Counted from the first letter of the stretch, positions 19,422-29,359 are shown. The stretch: 64,000 bases of DNA from Pseudoalteromonas tunicata (GCF_002310815.1 NZ_CP011032.1:536001-600000), one strand, 5' to 3'. A program made the numbers and translations. The notes: generated by a model not told the origin, from the sequence alone.

Positions 19422-22067
19422 ATGCATTTTAAAAAAAGCATTATCGCAAGCTTGTTTGTTTCGGCACCTTTGTTTGCACAAGGTCAATTAAGTCAGCAAG
19501 CATTACAAGAGTTTACTCAAAATACGCAATTTCAATTTGCTGTCGTCGATAATTTTCATAATAAAGATGGCGGTTTTATTGGCCAAATAAGCCTTGCGAA
19601 TGGTTCAAACGTTGCATTACCTAAAGGTGAAAGTGATTGGCAAATTTATATTCACTCAATTCGTAAAATTACTCGAGTGGATAATCCAGGTTTAAAGATA
19701 GAGCATGTTAATGGTGATTTGCACCGTATTGTACCGAACAAACAGTTTGCTGGTTTGGCTAAAGGTGCAACGCTGCGTTTTAACTATGAAGCAGGTGCTT
19801 ATATCGTGTCTTATACCGATTTTATGCCTCGTGCTTTTATGGTTTCGGGTAATAAAACAGAAGTATTTGCCAATACTGATACTGAAGATATGAAAGCGTT
19901 TGTTGCGCCATTTGAGCGTGAAAATCAGCTTAAAAAATTCGACCAGCCAAAAGATCTTTCAGTGATTGCAGATGCTGCCAATCGCTATCAAGCAAATTTA
20001 GTTAATAAAAAATACACTGTGTCACAAGAAGCTGCACTTAAACGCATAATCCCAATGCCCCAGCAAGTTGATTTTAATCGTGGAGAAGTGACTTTAGATA
20101 ATAACTGGCAGATACGTTTTGCAGGGCGTTTGACAGCAGAGGTTGCGGTATTTGTTGAGGATTTAACTAAAAATCATCAACTGACGCTAACGGCGCAACC
20201 AGATCATATAGCAGTCAATAATCACCCTGTAATTGACATTAAAGTTGACGCCAAAGTGAATAAGGGCAAAAGTGAAAGTTATCGTTTAAACCTTGATAAA
20301 GATAAAATTACTATTATTGGCAGTGATAACGCAGGCGCATTTTATGGTTTACAAAGTCTATTAGCACTGATCCCTGCCGATGCTAGCAGCTCAGTGACAC
20401 TGCCCCGTGTTGAGATTCAAGATAGCCCTCGTTATGACTGGCGTGGTATGCATTACGATAATGCGCGTAATTATCATGGCAAAGACGCAATGTTTAAGCT
20501 GGTTGAGCAAATGGCGCGTTATAAGCTTAATAAATTACACTGGCACTTTTCTGAAGATGAAGGTTGGCGCTTAGAAATCCCAGGCTTGCCTGAGCTAACT
20601 GAAATTGGCGCATATCGTTGTTTTGATTTGGCTGAAAACGAATGTTTGTTAACACAACTTGGCACTGGGCCACATAAATCAGGGTCTGGAAATGGTTATT
20701 TAACCCGCGCTGAATTTGTTGAATTACTTAAATTTGCAGCTGCCCGTCATGTCAATATTATTCCTGAAATTGAAGGGCCTGGACATGCTCGTGCTTCAAT
20801 TAAAGCGATGGAAGCGCGTTATCGTAAATTGTTAAAACAAGAAAAAGAATTACGAGTGGGTTCAATTAAAGCAACTGCAACTGATGCCGAAGGCGGGGTA
20901 TTACAGTCATCAGCAGCAACTGCTTATTTGTTAAGTGATCCAGCCGATACTTCTATTTATGAAACTGTACAGCTATACAAAGATAATTCGGTAAATGTGT
21001 GTTTAGATTCGAGCTATCAATTTTTTGATAAAGTGACTTATGAATTACAGCAAATGTACCGTGAAGCAGGTGTGCGTTTAACGAATCTACATTTTGGTGG
21101 CGATGAAGTCGGTGCTGGATCTTGGACTGGATCACCTGCGTGTCAGGCTATTTTTGCTGATCCAAACAATGGTGTATCGGGAGTTGCTGACTTAAAACCT
21201 TATTTTACCCAGCGAATAGCTAAAATGCTTTACAAGCGTGGTATTGCACCCGGCGCATGGGAAGATGGTTTAATGTATGACCGCACTAATCCATTTAATC
21301 GTGATGAAATGCCAAATCCTGTGTTTACCGCTAACGTATGGGATAACATTTGGGAATGGGGGGTTGCAGATCGGGCTTATCGTTTAGCAAATGCGGGTTA
21401 CCAAGTTGTGATGTCACACGGCACGCATTTATATTTTGATCACCCTTATGAAGCGCACCCTGAAGAGCGCGGTTATTACTGGGCAACGCGCGCCACAAAT
21501 ACAGAAAAAGCATTTGGTTACATGCCTGATGATGTTTACGCGAATGCGGATTTTACTCGCACAGGTGAAAAAATAGAGAATTTAGAGGCGTTAGTGGGCC
21601 GCCCTATGCCTAAGTTGGAGAAACCTGAAAATATTTTAGGGATCCAAGGGCAAGTTTGGTCTGAAACAATTCGTACTGAAGACCAAGTATTAGCAATGAT
21701 TTTCCCTCGTTTATTGTCAGTGGCAGAGCGTGCTTGGCATAAAGCCGATTGGGAAGGTCAAAAACCTGATTCGATTGCGCGCAGTAAAGACTTTGCTGAA
21801 TTTTCTGCCGCACTTGCAGTAAAAGAATTAACAAAAATGGCTAAAGGTGGGGTGAAACCTAATCTACCTGTACCTGGTGGCGTGATTGAGCAGGGGAAAC
21901 TGAAGGCCAATGCTGCATTTGATTATTTGGCAATTGAATATAGTTTAGACAATGGGGCTTCTTGGAATTTATACACTGCTCCGATCAGTGTTAAAGAGCA
22001 ACAAAAAGTAGCGCTAAGAAGCCGCTTGAATGATGAAGTTGTTAGTCGAATTACCTTTGTAAATTAA
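19422..22067 (+). CDS. Beta-N-acetylhexosaminidase (GH20), exported
   Basis: Hydrolyses terminal GlcNAc (or GalNAc) from chitooligosaccharides, probably in the periplasm or outer membrane. Signal peptide at residues 1-20 (ends LFAQG). Domains in order: CHB_HEX N-terminal carbohydrate-binding domain (about 25-170), GH20b alpha/beta domain (about 195-335), the GH20 TIM barrel (about 340-770) starting at YDWRGMHYDNARN, and a C-terminal chitobiase-type beta domain (SLDNGASWNLY). The catalytic Asp-Glu pair is in HFGGDEVG near residue 560. 881 residues matches bacterial chitobiases. Preceded by a strong Shine-Dalgarno and a putative NagR operator shared with nagP, so co-regulated GlcNAc release and uptake is likely. 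Confidence 0.93.
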   Translation: MHFKKSIIASLFVSAPLFAQGQLSQQALQEFTQNTQFQFAVVDNFHNKDGGFIGQISLANGSNVALPKGESDWQIYIHSIRKITRVDNPGLKIEHVNGDLHRIVPNKQFAGLAKGATLRFNYEAGAYIVSYTDFMPRAFMVSGNKTEVFANTDTEDMKAFVAPFERENQLKKFDQPKDLSVIADAANRYQANLVNKKYTVSQEAALKRIIPMPQQVDFNRGEVTLDNNWQIRFAGRLTAEVAVFVEDLTKNHQLTLTAQPDHIAVNNHPVIDIKVDAKVNKGKSESYRLNLDKDKITIIGSDNAGAFYGLQSLLALIPADASSSVTLPRVEIQDSPRYDWRGMHYDNARNYHGKDAMFKLVEQMARYKLNKLHWHFSEDEGWRLEIPGLPELTEIGAYRCFDLAENECLLTQLGTGPHKSGSGNGYLTRAEFVELLKFAAARHVNIIPEIEGPGHARASIKAMEARYRKLLKQEKELRVGSIKATATDAEGGVLQSSAATAYLLSDPADTSIYETVQLYKDNSVNVCLDSSYQFFDKVTYELQQMYREAGVRLTNLHFGGDEVGAGSWTGSPACQAIFADPNNGVSGVADLKPYFTQRIAKMLYKRGIAPGAWEDGLMYDRTNPFNRDEMPNPVFTANVWDNIWEWGVADRAYRLANAGYQVVMSHGTHLYFDHPYEAHPEERGYYWATRATNTEKAFGYMPDDVYANADFTRTGEKIENLEALVGRPMPKLEKPENILGIQGQVWSETIRTEDQVLAMIFPRLLSVAERAWHKADWEGQKPDSIARSKDFAEFSAALAVKELTKMAKGGVKPNLPVPGGVIEQGKLKANAAFDYLAIEYSLDNGASWNLYTAPISVKEQQKVALRSRLNDEVVSRITFVN

Positions 22068-22093
22068 TATGTTAATTCAATGCTAATAAATTA

Positions 22094-22116
22094 AGGGGCA
22101 CATTGCCCCTTTTTCT
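22094..22116 (+). terminator. Rho-independent terminator after the hexosaminidase gene
   Basis: AGGGGCA (22094-22100) pairs with TGCCCCT (22104-22110) around CAT, followed by TTTTC. Confidence 0.82.
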
Positions 22117-22172
22117 TGGCGAATAATTATTCATCTTAAGCTAGTAAAACAACATTTTTTCACGTAAAGTTT

Positions 22173-22190
22173 TATGATAGCGCTGTCATT
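22173..22190. promoter_or_regulatory. LacI-family operator, candidate NagR site 2
   Basis: TATGATAGCGCTGTCATT matches the same 18-bp palindrome at 16 of 18 positions. It lies immediately 5' of a possible promoter (TTGTGT at 22191, TATGAA at 22214, 17-bp spacer), placing it where a bound repressor would block RNA polymerase at nagP. Confidence 0.7.
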
Positions 22191-22330
22191 TTGTGTTAAT
22201 ACTGTGATTCTTTTATGAATTAAGTAATTTTATAAAATGGCTAAAACACTTTAACGGCAATCAAATTTAAAATTTTCTCTAGATTTTAAGTTAATTGTTT
22301 TAAACTCAAATGTTAAATAAGAAGAAGTTT

Positions 22331-23671
22331 ATGGAAGCGACAGTGGATACTCAAATCAATTCAAAAAGCAATGCCATTCCGATGGTCATTGTAGCGGGAT
22401 TATTCTTTATACTTGGTTTTGTTACTTGGATGAATGGCTCTTTAATGCCTTATTTAAAACAAGTATTACAATTAAGTCCGTTTCAAGCTTCATTAATACT
22501 ATTCTCTTTTTATATTGCAGTTACATTTACTGCGTTACCTTCATCTGCAATTATTCGAAAAGTAGGTTACAAAAAAGGCATGGCGTTAGGTTTAGCAACC
22601 ATGATGTTTGCGTGTTTCTTGTTTATTCCTGCTGCTAAAACCCAAATGTTTGCATTGTTTCTTGTTGCTCAACTGGTAATGGGCGCAGGCCAAACATTAC
22701 TGCAGACCGCTGTAAATCCTTATATTGTAAAATGTGGGCCAGAAGAATCAGCGGCTGTGCGAGTCAGTATTTGTGGTATTTTAAATAAAGGTGCAGGTGT
22801 TGTTGCTCCTATCGTATTTAGCGCTTTAATTTTGAGTGGCTTTTCTGGTTTAGTAGGTACTGAGTTATCACAAGAGCAAATTGATGGCATGGCTAATAGT
22901 TTAATTACGCCATACATTGGTTTAGGTTTATTTATTGGTGTGCTTGCTTTTTCTGTAACGAAGTCGCCATTACCTGAGCTTGAGTCTGAAGCGGGTAGTG
23001 ATGGTATCAATCAAACAGGTCTAATTAAAGCCGCATTAAAAGTACCAAGCTTAACACTTGGTGTAATCGCATTGTTTTTCTATGTGGCAGTAGAGGTAAT
23101 CGCTGGTGATACTATTGGTGCATTCGCCCTATCGCTAGGAGTGCAAAACTATGCGGTAATGACCTCATATACCATGGCGTGTATGGTATTGGGTTATATC
23201 TTAGGTATTCTTTTAATCCCTCGTGTAATTTCACAGCAAACAGCTTTATCGTCTTCTGCTGTATTGGGGTTGATTTTAACTTTTGCAATTGTATTTGGTG
23301 ATAATCAATCTTATGCCATAGCGAATACTTTATTAGTGCCATTCGGTGGTGCAAAACTACCTGATCCATTACTACTCATCGCAGTTTTAGGCTTAGCAAA
23401 TGCGATTGTTTGGCCTGCGATTTGGCCTTTGGCACTATCAGGATTGGGTAAATTAACTGCAACTGGTTCAGCTTTATTGGTAATGGGTATAGCTGGTGGT
23501 GCTTTTGGGCCTTTATTTGTTGGCTTAGCAAGCACAGTGCCTGCAGATCAAATTAGTCAGCCTGGTGCTGCAGCCCTTGCTCAGCAAGGTGGTTATATTG
23601 TGATGCTACCGTGTTATCTATTTATTCTATTTTATGCTTTAAAAGGGCATAAAATGAAAAGCTGGAAATAA
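22331..23671 (+). CDS. nagP: N-acetylglucosamine transporter NagP (MFS, FHS family)
   Basis: Inner-membrane proton or sodium symporter of the fucose-galactose-like FHS group, taking up GlcNAc. About 12 hydrophobic segments are seen in roughly 446 residues; GFVTWMNGSLMPYLK in the first helix, GAGQTLLQTAVNPYI and the GPEESAAVRVSICGILNKG stretch (read in parts) are typical. I prefer ATG at 22331, which has AAGAAGAAG three bases upstream; an in-frame ATG at 22310 has no Shine-Dalgarno. The operator shared with the hexosaminidase gene supports GlcNAc rather than fucose as substrate. No nagA, nagB or kinase gene is nearby, so the pathway is dispersed. Confidence 0.87.
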   Translation: MEATVDTQINSKSNAIPMVIVAGLFFILGFVTWMNGSLMPYLKQVLQLSPFQASLILFSFYIAVTFTALPSSAIIRKVGYKKGMALGLATMMFACFLFIPAAKTQMFALFLVAQLVMGAGQTLLQTAVNPYIVKCGPEESAAVRVSICGILNKGAGVVAPIVFSALILSGFSGLVGTELSQEQIDGMANSLITPYIGLGLFIGVLAFSVTKSPLPELESEAGSDGINQTGLIKAALKVPSLTLGVIALFFYVAVEVIAGDTIGAFALSLGVQNYAVMTSYTMACMVLGYILGILLIPRVISQQTALSSSAVLGLILTFAIVFGDNQSYAIANTLLVPFGGAKLPDPLLLIAVLGLANAIVWPAIWPLALSGLGKLTATGSALLVMGIAGGAFGPLFVGLASTVPADQISQPGAAALAQQGGYIVMLPCYLFILFYALKGHKMKSWK

Positions 23672-23704
23672 CAAATTCTCAACGCATTGAGATACTCCCG
23701 TGTG

Positions 23705-23735
23705 ATGCCAGTCTTATGACTGGCATTTTTATTTT
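23705..23735 (+). terminator. Rho-independent terminator after nagP
   Basis: ATGCCAGTC (23705-23713) pairs with GACTGGCAT (23718-23726) around TTAT, followed by TTTTTATTTT. It ends at the 3' end of the convergent BLUF gene. Confidence 0.88.
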
Positions 23736-24156
23736 ATTCAATTAACGGGACGTAATCTTTTAAGGCGAGCATAAGTTGATAAGCACTTGGCCCACTCATG
23801 TCATGAGGGGTAAATAGATCATTATCGGAATATTTTAGGTTGATAGGATTTGTTAATCTTGTTTCTGGAATATAACCCATTGTCCAACAATCAAATTCGC
23901 GCACATAAATCTCTTGATACTCCAGCATTAAAATATTGGTATGGCGGGTATCATTTAAAATCCGTTGATAGGTTTCATTAACAGCTTGGCGAGAGCCTTC
24001 AATACATTGTAAAAAATACTTTCGATTAAAACACAGCATGCCGGTAATGTGGTTTTTCTTATTATTTTTTTTTGATTTATCTAGAATGGACTTAATATCA
24101 GATTGCTCAAATTCCTCACTAATTTTACTGGTGTAAATCAATCGACTTAAATACAT
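23734..24156 (-). CDS. Stand-alone BLUF-domain blue-light photoreceptor
   Basis: Short flavin-binding light sensor of 140 residues. The BLUF core runs from residue 2 to about 95: LIYTS with the flavin-contacting Tyr8, Asn31/32 before the HITGML strand, FLQCIEG with Gln50, the DTRHTNIL segment and the CWTMG motif with Trp90 and Met92. These positions nearly coincide with cyanobacterial PixD (Tyr8, Asn32, Gln50, Trp91). There is no fused EAL or cyclase domain; the 45-residue tail is probably two helices that contact a partner protein. A chemoreceptor gene lies directly upstream on the same strand but a terminator separates them. Output is unknown. Confidence 0.88.
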   Translation of the reverse strand: MYLSRLIYTSKISEEFEQSDIKSILDKSKKNNKKNHITGMLCFNRKYFLQCIEGSRQAVNETYQRILNDTRHTNILMLEYQEIYVREFDCWTMGYIPETRLTNPINLKYSDNDLFTPHDMSGPSAYQLMLALKDYVPLIE

Positions 24157-24240
24157 GCTCTATCTCAAAGTACGTTAATGTGCTTAAAGTGTAGTGGAGC
24201 AATAGCACAATTCAAATTAAGGGTACTATTTAGGATTAAT

Positions 24241-24266
24241 AAAAAAGAGCGAAAGCGCTCTTTTTT
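24241..24266. terminator. Rho-independent terminator between the chemoreceptor and BLUF genes
   Basis: AAAAAAGAGCG (24241-24251) pairs with CGCTCTTTTTT (24256-24266) around AAAG. It lies 13 bases past the stop of the minus-strand chemoreceptor gene. Confidence 0.85.
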
Positions 24267-24279
24267 ATTGTTGGGTATT

Positions 24280-26319
24280 TTAAAGTTTAAATTGGCTGAC
24301 GCTTGCGGTAAGGCTGTTAGATAAGCTATTGAGTTCTTTTGCTTCAGTCGCTAATTCATACGCATGTTCGGCGGTATTATTAACCAGCTGATTAATGGCA
24401 TTTAAGCTGCTGTTAATGTCTTCAGCAACCATGGTTTGTTGCTCAGTTGCGGTCGCGATTTGGTGGCTTTGATCTTCAACAAGCATAACAGAGTCAGAAA
24501 TAGCCTTTAATGCATCGAGCACGTTTTGGGTTTGTATTACAGAGCCTTCTGCTTGATCCTTGCCTTGTTGCATCATGGCTGAAGCTTGCTGCGCAATATG
24601 TTGTAAGCGGGTGATCATGGTGCGAATATTTTCGGTCGATTCTTGGGTGCGACTTGCAAGTGTTCTTACTTCGTCAGCCACAACGGCAAAACCACGACCT
24701 TGCTCACCAGCACGTGCTGCTTCGATTGCTGCATTTAATGCCAGCAAGTTGGTCTGCTCTGCAATCGAATTGATTACATCAACCACAGCCCCAATATTGC
24801 TTGATTCTTGGGCAAGGCCAGCAACAACGGTCGAAGCTTCACTAATGTGCGCCGATAACGTCGTCATGGTATTTTGTGCCGCGGTTGAAATTTCAGTGCC
24901 CTTATTTGTTAATTTCTGTACCGCTTCGGCCGCTTTATTGGTCTGTTGAGCATTTTGTGAAATCTCCATCACGGTGGCTGCCATCTCGGTGACTGCCGCA
25001 CTGACACTATCGACTTGTTGTTTTTCTTGTTGGATTTCAGAATTAGTTGCGTTTGATACACGGCTTAAATGTGTTGCTGCAACGCCTACTTTTATCGCCT
25101 GATCTGAAGTTTCGAGCATTAAGGTACGTAATTTATCGATAAAGGTATTCATATGATTCGCCAATTGGCCCACTTCATCTTGGCTATCAATGGCGATTTT
25201 TTTCGTTAAATCGCCATCCCCAGAGGCTATATCGTGCATTGTGGCGGTGAGCTCGAGCATAGGTTTAGTGATCATTTGGCTTGCGATAACGATCATCACC
25301 ATAATGATTAATAAAATCGCGCCTACAGCAAGTGTTGTAGTGAGGACGGCATCGGCAACGGGTTCATCAATCATGCTAGTTGGAATTAATATTCCGACAT
25401 ACCAATCAAGCATTGGCTTATCTAACTCTAAGCGTTGATAAGTAACGTAGTATTCTTTACCTTTTAAAGTAACAAGTTGATTGCCCGATTTAGTATTTTT
25501 CATCGCCTGATTAAGTTCAACAAAACCTGTGGTATCAGGCATTTGCATTTCAAGCGCTTCTAAACCTTCTTTACCGCGTTTACTGCAATCACCTTCATCG
25601 GTAATACACAGTTTATGGCCTGTTTTATTCGACAATTGCACCACTTTTTGTTGGTTGTCGAGTAAAAAACCATAACCTTGATTATGAAAACGAATATCTT
25701 CAATAAGTTGATTAATTTTTTTCAGTTCAAGATCAACGCCACCAATTCCGACTAATTTGCGCGCATCATTATAAATAGTTTGTTGGATAACCGCTGAAAC
25801 CGTGCCAGTTGATAAATCAACCGAAAGAGGGCCAACATATAATTTATTGATGTTAGCTGCTTCTTGCCACCAACCACGTTTATATGCGTAATAAGCTTCA
25901 CCTGTTTTAGCATTAATAACGGTGCGTCCATTTTCTTTAAAATATTCACCAGTTTGTGCTGAGGCAAAGAATGCTGAGAGAATAAAATCATCTTGGCTTA
26001 AGCGGACTAAATCCGCGTTCACATTGTTAAATCCATCTGATTGTTTTAAATCTCCCTCGCGTGTTGTCCAATTGTTTAACCAATTGACCAAATGGGGGTT
26101 TTGCGCAAAGGTCTCAACTACACGGCCATATTGCGCAAAAAAGGACTCAATATTGAGTTTTTCAGAGGTAATGTAACTGGCTGCTTCTTGCTCAATTGAA
26201 TCACGAGATAATTTGGCTATGTGATTTACTAAAAAAATAGATGCGATGATTAATAAGGCAGAAATAGTACCGCCGATGAGCAATAAGGTTTTATTGCGCA
26301 ATGAGATATTTTTTAACAT
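24280..26319 (-). CDS. Methyl-accepting chemotaxis protein with dCache sensor
   Basis: Transmembrane chemoreceptor of 679 residues. Membrane segment 1 at about 11-33, a periplasmic double-Cache domain to about 325, membrane segment 2 at about 328-350, HAMP (about 350-403) and a cytoplasmic signalling domain whose hairpin tip [19 protein letters not shown] is fully conserved. In the distal Cache pocket the motif [11 protein letters not shown] resembles the amino-acid-binding motif Y-x4-R-x-W-Y, with Trp in place of the last Tyr, and VDLSTG and GGVDLEL provide the aspartates; an amino-acid ligand is possible but not certain. No CheR-tethering pentapeptide is seen at the C-terminus. Monocistronic with its own terminator. 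Confidence 0.92.
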   Translation of the reverse strand: MLKNISLRNKTLLLIGGTISALLIIASIFLVNHIAKLSRDSIEQEAASYITSEKLNIESFFAQYGRVVETFAQNPHLVNWLNNWTTREGDLKQSDGFNNVNADLVRLSQDDFILSAFFASAQTGEYFKENGRTVINAKTGEAYYAYKRGWWQEAANINKLYVGPLSVDLSTGTVSAVIQQTIYNDARKLVGIGGVDLELKKINQLIEDIRFHNQGYGFLLDNQQKVVQLSNKTGHKLCITDEGDCSKRGKEGLEALEMQMPDTTGFVELNQAMKNTKSGNQLVTLKGKEYYVTYQRLELDKPMLDWYVGILIPTSMIDEPVADAVLTTTLAVGAILLIIMVMIVIASQMITKPMLELTATMHDIASGDGDLTKKIAIDSQDEVGQLANHMNTFIDKLRTLMLETSDQAIKVGVAATHLSRVSNATNSEIQQEKQQVDSVSAAVTEMAATVMEISQNAQQTNKAAEAVQKLTNKGTEISTAAQNTMTTLSAHISEASTVVAGLAQESSNIGAVVDVINSIAEQTNLLALNAAIEAARAGEQGRGFAVVADEVRTLASRTQESTENIRTMITRLQHIAQQASAMMQQGKDQAEGSVIQTQNVLDALKAISDSVMLVEDQSHQIATATEQQTMVAEDINSSLNAINQLVNNTAEHAYELATEAKELNSLSNSLTASVSQFKL

Positions 26320-26391
26320 TGTTATTCTCTACAGCTGTTGAAGCGGTAATATAACCACATCTAAAAATTGAGTGCTAGTGTGTGATTTAAA

Positions 26392-27201
26392 ATGTTAATG
26401 AAAAATACTGAGAAAAAATGTGTCATTTTAGGACATGGATGGCTAGGTCAGGACTTAAAACAGCAATTGATAGGTAAAAAGTATGGGGTTGATGCTACGG
26501 TGCGAGATCCCGAAAAAGCAGAACAATTAGGATTACAGTACTTTTCATTATCCAATGAGGTTTTAAATCACAATATTGAGTGTAAAGATGCTTACTGGGT
26601 GTGTTGTATTCCTCCAGGATTTCGCCGTGAAGAATCAAATTATTTAACTGTGCTTGCTGCTGCATTAAAATTGGCGCAATCGCAAGCGATGAAGGGGTTT
26701 TTACTCTGTTCATCAACAGGGATATATCCAAGTCAAGCAGGCCTTTTTCATGAGCAATCATCTTTGAATGATTTAAACCTCAAACAGCAAGGTTTACTTG
26801 AAGCTGAACAATTGGTACTGAGTTCAGGATTAGGTAAAGTAGTGCGACTCGCTGGTCTAATGGGGCCAAAGCGCCACCCTGGCCGTTTTGTTGCGGGTAA
26901 GCAATTGGCATCAAGCGCGAATGAATCCGTAAACATGGTACATCAACGTGATGCGAGTAATGCGATAGTGCATATTTTAGAAAATTGGTCAGGTGCTGAG
27001 CCAATTTATAATTTGGTGATGGCTGATCACAGTTGCAAAGCGGATTTTTATCAACAGGCTTGTAAGCAATTAGGTACAGCTTCACCTACTTTTGAAACAG
27101 ATCATCAAGTTGAGCGGATCATTGATGGTTCGGCTATTGAACAGCTAGGATTTAGGTATCAGTTTAGTCGCTTGGCTGATGCGCTTGAGTATTGCCAGTA
27201 G
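26392..27201 (+). CDS. NAD(P)-binding epimerase-like protein (YeeZ-like SDR)
   Basis: A Rossmann-fold protein of 269 residues with dinucleotide loop GHGWLGQDL near residue 14 and an SDR-like mid-region (LCSSTGIYPSQAG) in which Tyr-x3-Lys is not obvious. VVRLAGLMGPKRHPGRF and an HQRDASNAIVHILE stretch follow the pattern of sugar-epimerase-like proteins such as E. coli YeeZ. The substrate is unknown. Two in-frame ATGs (26392 and 26398) lie close together without a clear Shine-Dalgarno. It is divergent from the chemoreceptor gene and convergent with hutC. Confidence 0.7.
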   Translation: MLMKNTEKKCVILGHGWLGQDLKQQLIGKKYGVDATVRDPEKAEQLGLQYFSLSNEVLNHNIECKDAYWVCCIPPGFRREESNYLTVLAAALKLAQSQAMKGFLLCSSTGIYPSQAGLFHEQSSLNDLNLKQQGLLEAEQLVLSSGLGKVVRLAGLMGPKRHPGRFVAGKQLASSANESVNMVHQRDASNAIVHILENWSGAEPIYNLVMADHSCKADFYQQACKQLGTASPTFETDHQVERIIDGSAIEQLGFRYQFSRLADALEYCQ

Positions 27202-27229
27202 TGGCATTATTTTGCCTTAATTACATCGC

Positions 27230-27964
27230 TTATTTTTTATGTTTAAACGTTAAATGACCGCCTAAACGATATTTACTGCCTGGTGAAACTAAGCGGGTAA
27301 AACTCACTATGTCATTTGCCGACCAAGTTCGGCGAATGACTTGTAAGCAAGGTTCTTCATTATAAAGTGCAAGCCAATTACACATTTCGGCATTGGGGCT
27401 AACCGCTTCAACAGTATGACGCGCTTCGGTTAAAGGTGCGACTTGGCATAAATACTCATGTGGGGTGATTAATTCAAAGTTTTGCTGTAAATATGCAGGC
27501 GCAAATTTAGGGTTAACAAAGCGCTCTTCGACTTGTAGCGGATTTTCATTTTCTAGATGAACCAGCACTGAGTGATAGACAATGCTATCGACCTCTACGC
27601 CAAGTGCTATGGCGATTGGCGCAATAGCGTTAATTGATTCTAACAATACCGGATTGCAACTATACATTCCGCCACGTTCTTTAACTTCATCTGCAATATT
27701 TCGAATTTCTAATAAGGAAGATTGAGACTTAAAGCTGGCGACAAATGTCCCAATACCTTGATTACGCGTTAAAACTCCCGCTTCGCTTAATTCAGTTACG
27801 GCGCGCCGCGCAGTCATGCGACTTACAGCAAATTGTTCTGCCAATTCATTCTCAGAGGGGATACGGCTATGTTCGGCCCATTCGGTAGACTTGATTTTAC
27901 CAATAATATGTTGTTTTATTTGGGCAAATTTAGGTTTTAGCATCGATTCCACTTTGTTTTGCAT
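27230..27964 (-). CDS. hutC: Histidine utilisation repressor HutC (GntR family)
   Basis: DNA-binding repressor whose usual inducer is urocanate. It has an N-terminal winged helix (about residues 8-78, with IPSENELAEQFAVSRMTAR and the wing GIGTFV) and a C-terminal UTRA ligand-binding domain (about 95-240, with VEERFVNPKFAPAYLQ). 244 residues. An internal Met at 27943 has a better Shine-Dalgarno (GTGGAA) and may be the true start. It is divergent from hutI, and the intergenic region carries a TTGTATATACAA palindrome matching HutC sites as known in pseudomonads, so it probably represses hutI and itself. Confidence 0.9.
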   Translation of the reverse strand: MQNKVESMLKPKFAQIKQHIIGKIKSTEWAEHSRIPSENELAEQFAVSRMTARRAVTELSEAGVLTRNQGIGTFVASFKSQSSLLEIRNIADEVKERGGMYSCNPVLLESINAIAPIAIALGVEVDSIVYHSVLVHLENENPLQVEERFVNPKFAPAYLQQNFELITPHEYLCQVAPLTEARHTVEAVSPNAEMCNWLALYNEEPCLQVIRRTWSANDIVSFTRLVSPGSKYRLGGHLTFKHKK

Positions 27965-28008
27965 TACAATGTTGCCAACATAGATTAAAAGTTATTAACA
28001 AAGATGGC

Positions 28009-28030
28009 ATACAAGTATTGTATATACAAG
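28009..28030. promoter_or_regulatory. HutC operator between hutC and hutI
   Basis: A perfect 12-bp palindrome TTGTATATACAA (28018-28029) overlaps a second inverted repeat ATACAA-GTA-TTGTAT (28009-28023). Known HutC sites in Pseudomonas are built on the same TGTATATACA core. The overlap could allow two repressor dimers to compete or cooperate. Confidence 0.78.
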
Positions 28031-28081
28031 CCGCGTTGGTAGACTTAATTTATAATCTTATTTTGACCGTTTGGATGAAAA

Positions 28082-29311
28082 ATGCGCTACTTTGACCAAG
28101 TTATTATTGATGTAAATCTTGCTACAATGGATCCTGCGCAACCCGCAGCGTATGGTGCTATTTATGATGCTGCAGTGGCATTACTTGATGGCAACATCGC
28201 GTGGTTAGGCCCTAAAAATGAATTACCCGAATTTGATACTCTAGCGACTCCCGTTATTTCTGGTAAAGGTAAGTGGCTAACGCCTGGGTTAATCGATTGT
28301 CACACCCATTTGGTATTTGGTGGCTCACGCGCTAAAGAATTTGAAATGAGACTTCAAGGTGTATCGTATCAAGAAATTGCAGCGCAAGGCGGCGGTATTG
28401 TTTCAACAGTCAAAGCTACAAGAGCCGCAGACCGAGAAAGCTTATTTGTTGCGGCCAACAAGCGTTTAACAGCCTTGTTTAATGAGGGGGTGACAACGCT
28501 TGAAATTAAATCGGGTTATGGCCTTGATCTTGAAAGCGAAATTAAAATGCTTGAAGTGGCTAAGCTGCTCGATAAACATCACCCTATTACGATAAAAACG
28601 ACTTTTTTAGGCGCCCATGCTGTACCGCCTGAATATAAAGGTGATGCTGATGGTTACATCGATTTAGTCTGTGAGCAAATGTTGCCAAAAATAGCTGAAC
28701 TAGGGTTGGCTGATGCGGTCGATGCGTTTTGTGAAGGCGTTGGTTTTAGCAATGCACAAACTCGTCGCGTATTTGAAAAAGCGAAGGCTTTGGGCTTGCC
28801 GGTGAAGCTTCATGCAGAGCAATTATCTAATTTAGCTGGGGCACAACTTGTTGCTGAATTTAATGGTTTATCAGCCGATCACATTGAATTTCTCGATGAA
28901 GCTGGTGTTAAAGCAATGGCTGCGGCAGGTACCGTAGCAGTATTATTACCTGGGGCGTTTTATGTATTACGTGAAACACAACTCCCACCAATTGAATTAT
29001 TAAAACAATACCAAGTACCGATTGCTATCTCTACCGATTTTAATCCGGGCACCTCGCCAATTTGTTCTCTCAAATTAATGCTGAATATGGCCTGCACTTT
29101 ATTTAGGATGACGCCAGAGGAAGCATTAGCGGGCGTTACGGTGCATGCTGCAAAAGCGCTTGGTTGTGTTGACCGTGGTATGCTTGCGGTTGGAAAACGT
29201 GCTGATTTAGCGCTTTGGGATATTGAACATCCGGCAGAGTTGGCGTATCAATTTGGCGTTAATCCGTTAACACAATTGTGGATTAACGGAAAAACATCTA
29301 TAACACGTTGA
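28082..29311 (+). CDS. hutI: Imidazolonepropionase
   Basis: Third enzyme of histidine degradation, opening 4-imidazolone-5-propanoate to N-formimino-L-glutamate in the cytoplasm. It is 409 residues of the amidohydrolase superfamily. Metal and substrate motifs: [19 protein letters not shown] (HxH near residue 75), [30 protein letters not shown] and [11 protein letters not shown]. hutH and hutU are not in the window, so the pathway is split in this genome. Divergent from hutC across a clear operator. A GGDEF-EAL gene follows 48 bp downstream on the same strand with no terminator seen, so cotranscription is possible. Confidence 0.95.
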   Translation: MRYFDQVIIDVNLATMDPAQPAAYGAIYDAAVALLDGNIAWLGPKNELPEFDTLATPVISGKGKWLTPGLIDCHTHLVFGGSRAKEFEMRLQGVSYQEIAAQGGGIVSTVKATRAADRESLFVAANKRLTALFNEGVTTLEIKSGYGLDLESEIKMLEVAKLLDKHHPITIKTTFLGAHAVPPEYKGDADGYIDLVCEQMLPKIAELGLADAVDAFCEGVGFSNAQTRRVFEKAKALGLPVKLHAEQLSNLAGAQLVAEFNGLSADHIEFLDEAGVKAMAAAGTVAVLLPGAFYVLRETQLPPIELLKQYQVPIAISTDFNPGTSPICSLKLMLNMACTLFRMTPEEALAGVTVHAAKALGCVDRGMLAVGKRADLALWDIEHPAELAYQFGVNPLTQLWINGKTSITR

Positions 29312-29359
29312 TATCAAGTTAATTGATAGCGTTAATTAGATTTTATAGGACACAATATA

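Noticed and set aside
24560..24949. Plus-strand open frame of 129 codons inside the dCache chemoreceptor
   Set aside because: It is antisense to the conserved signalling domain, rich in Ala/Ser/Cys from reversed codons, and has no Shine-Dalgarno.
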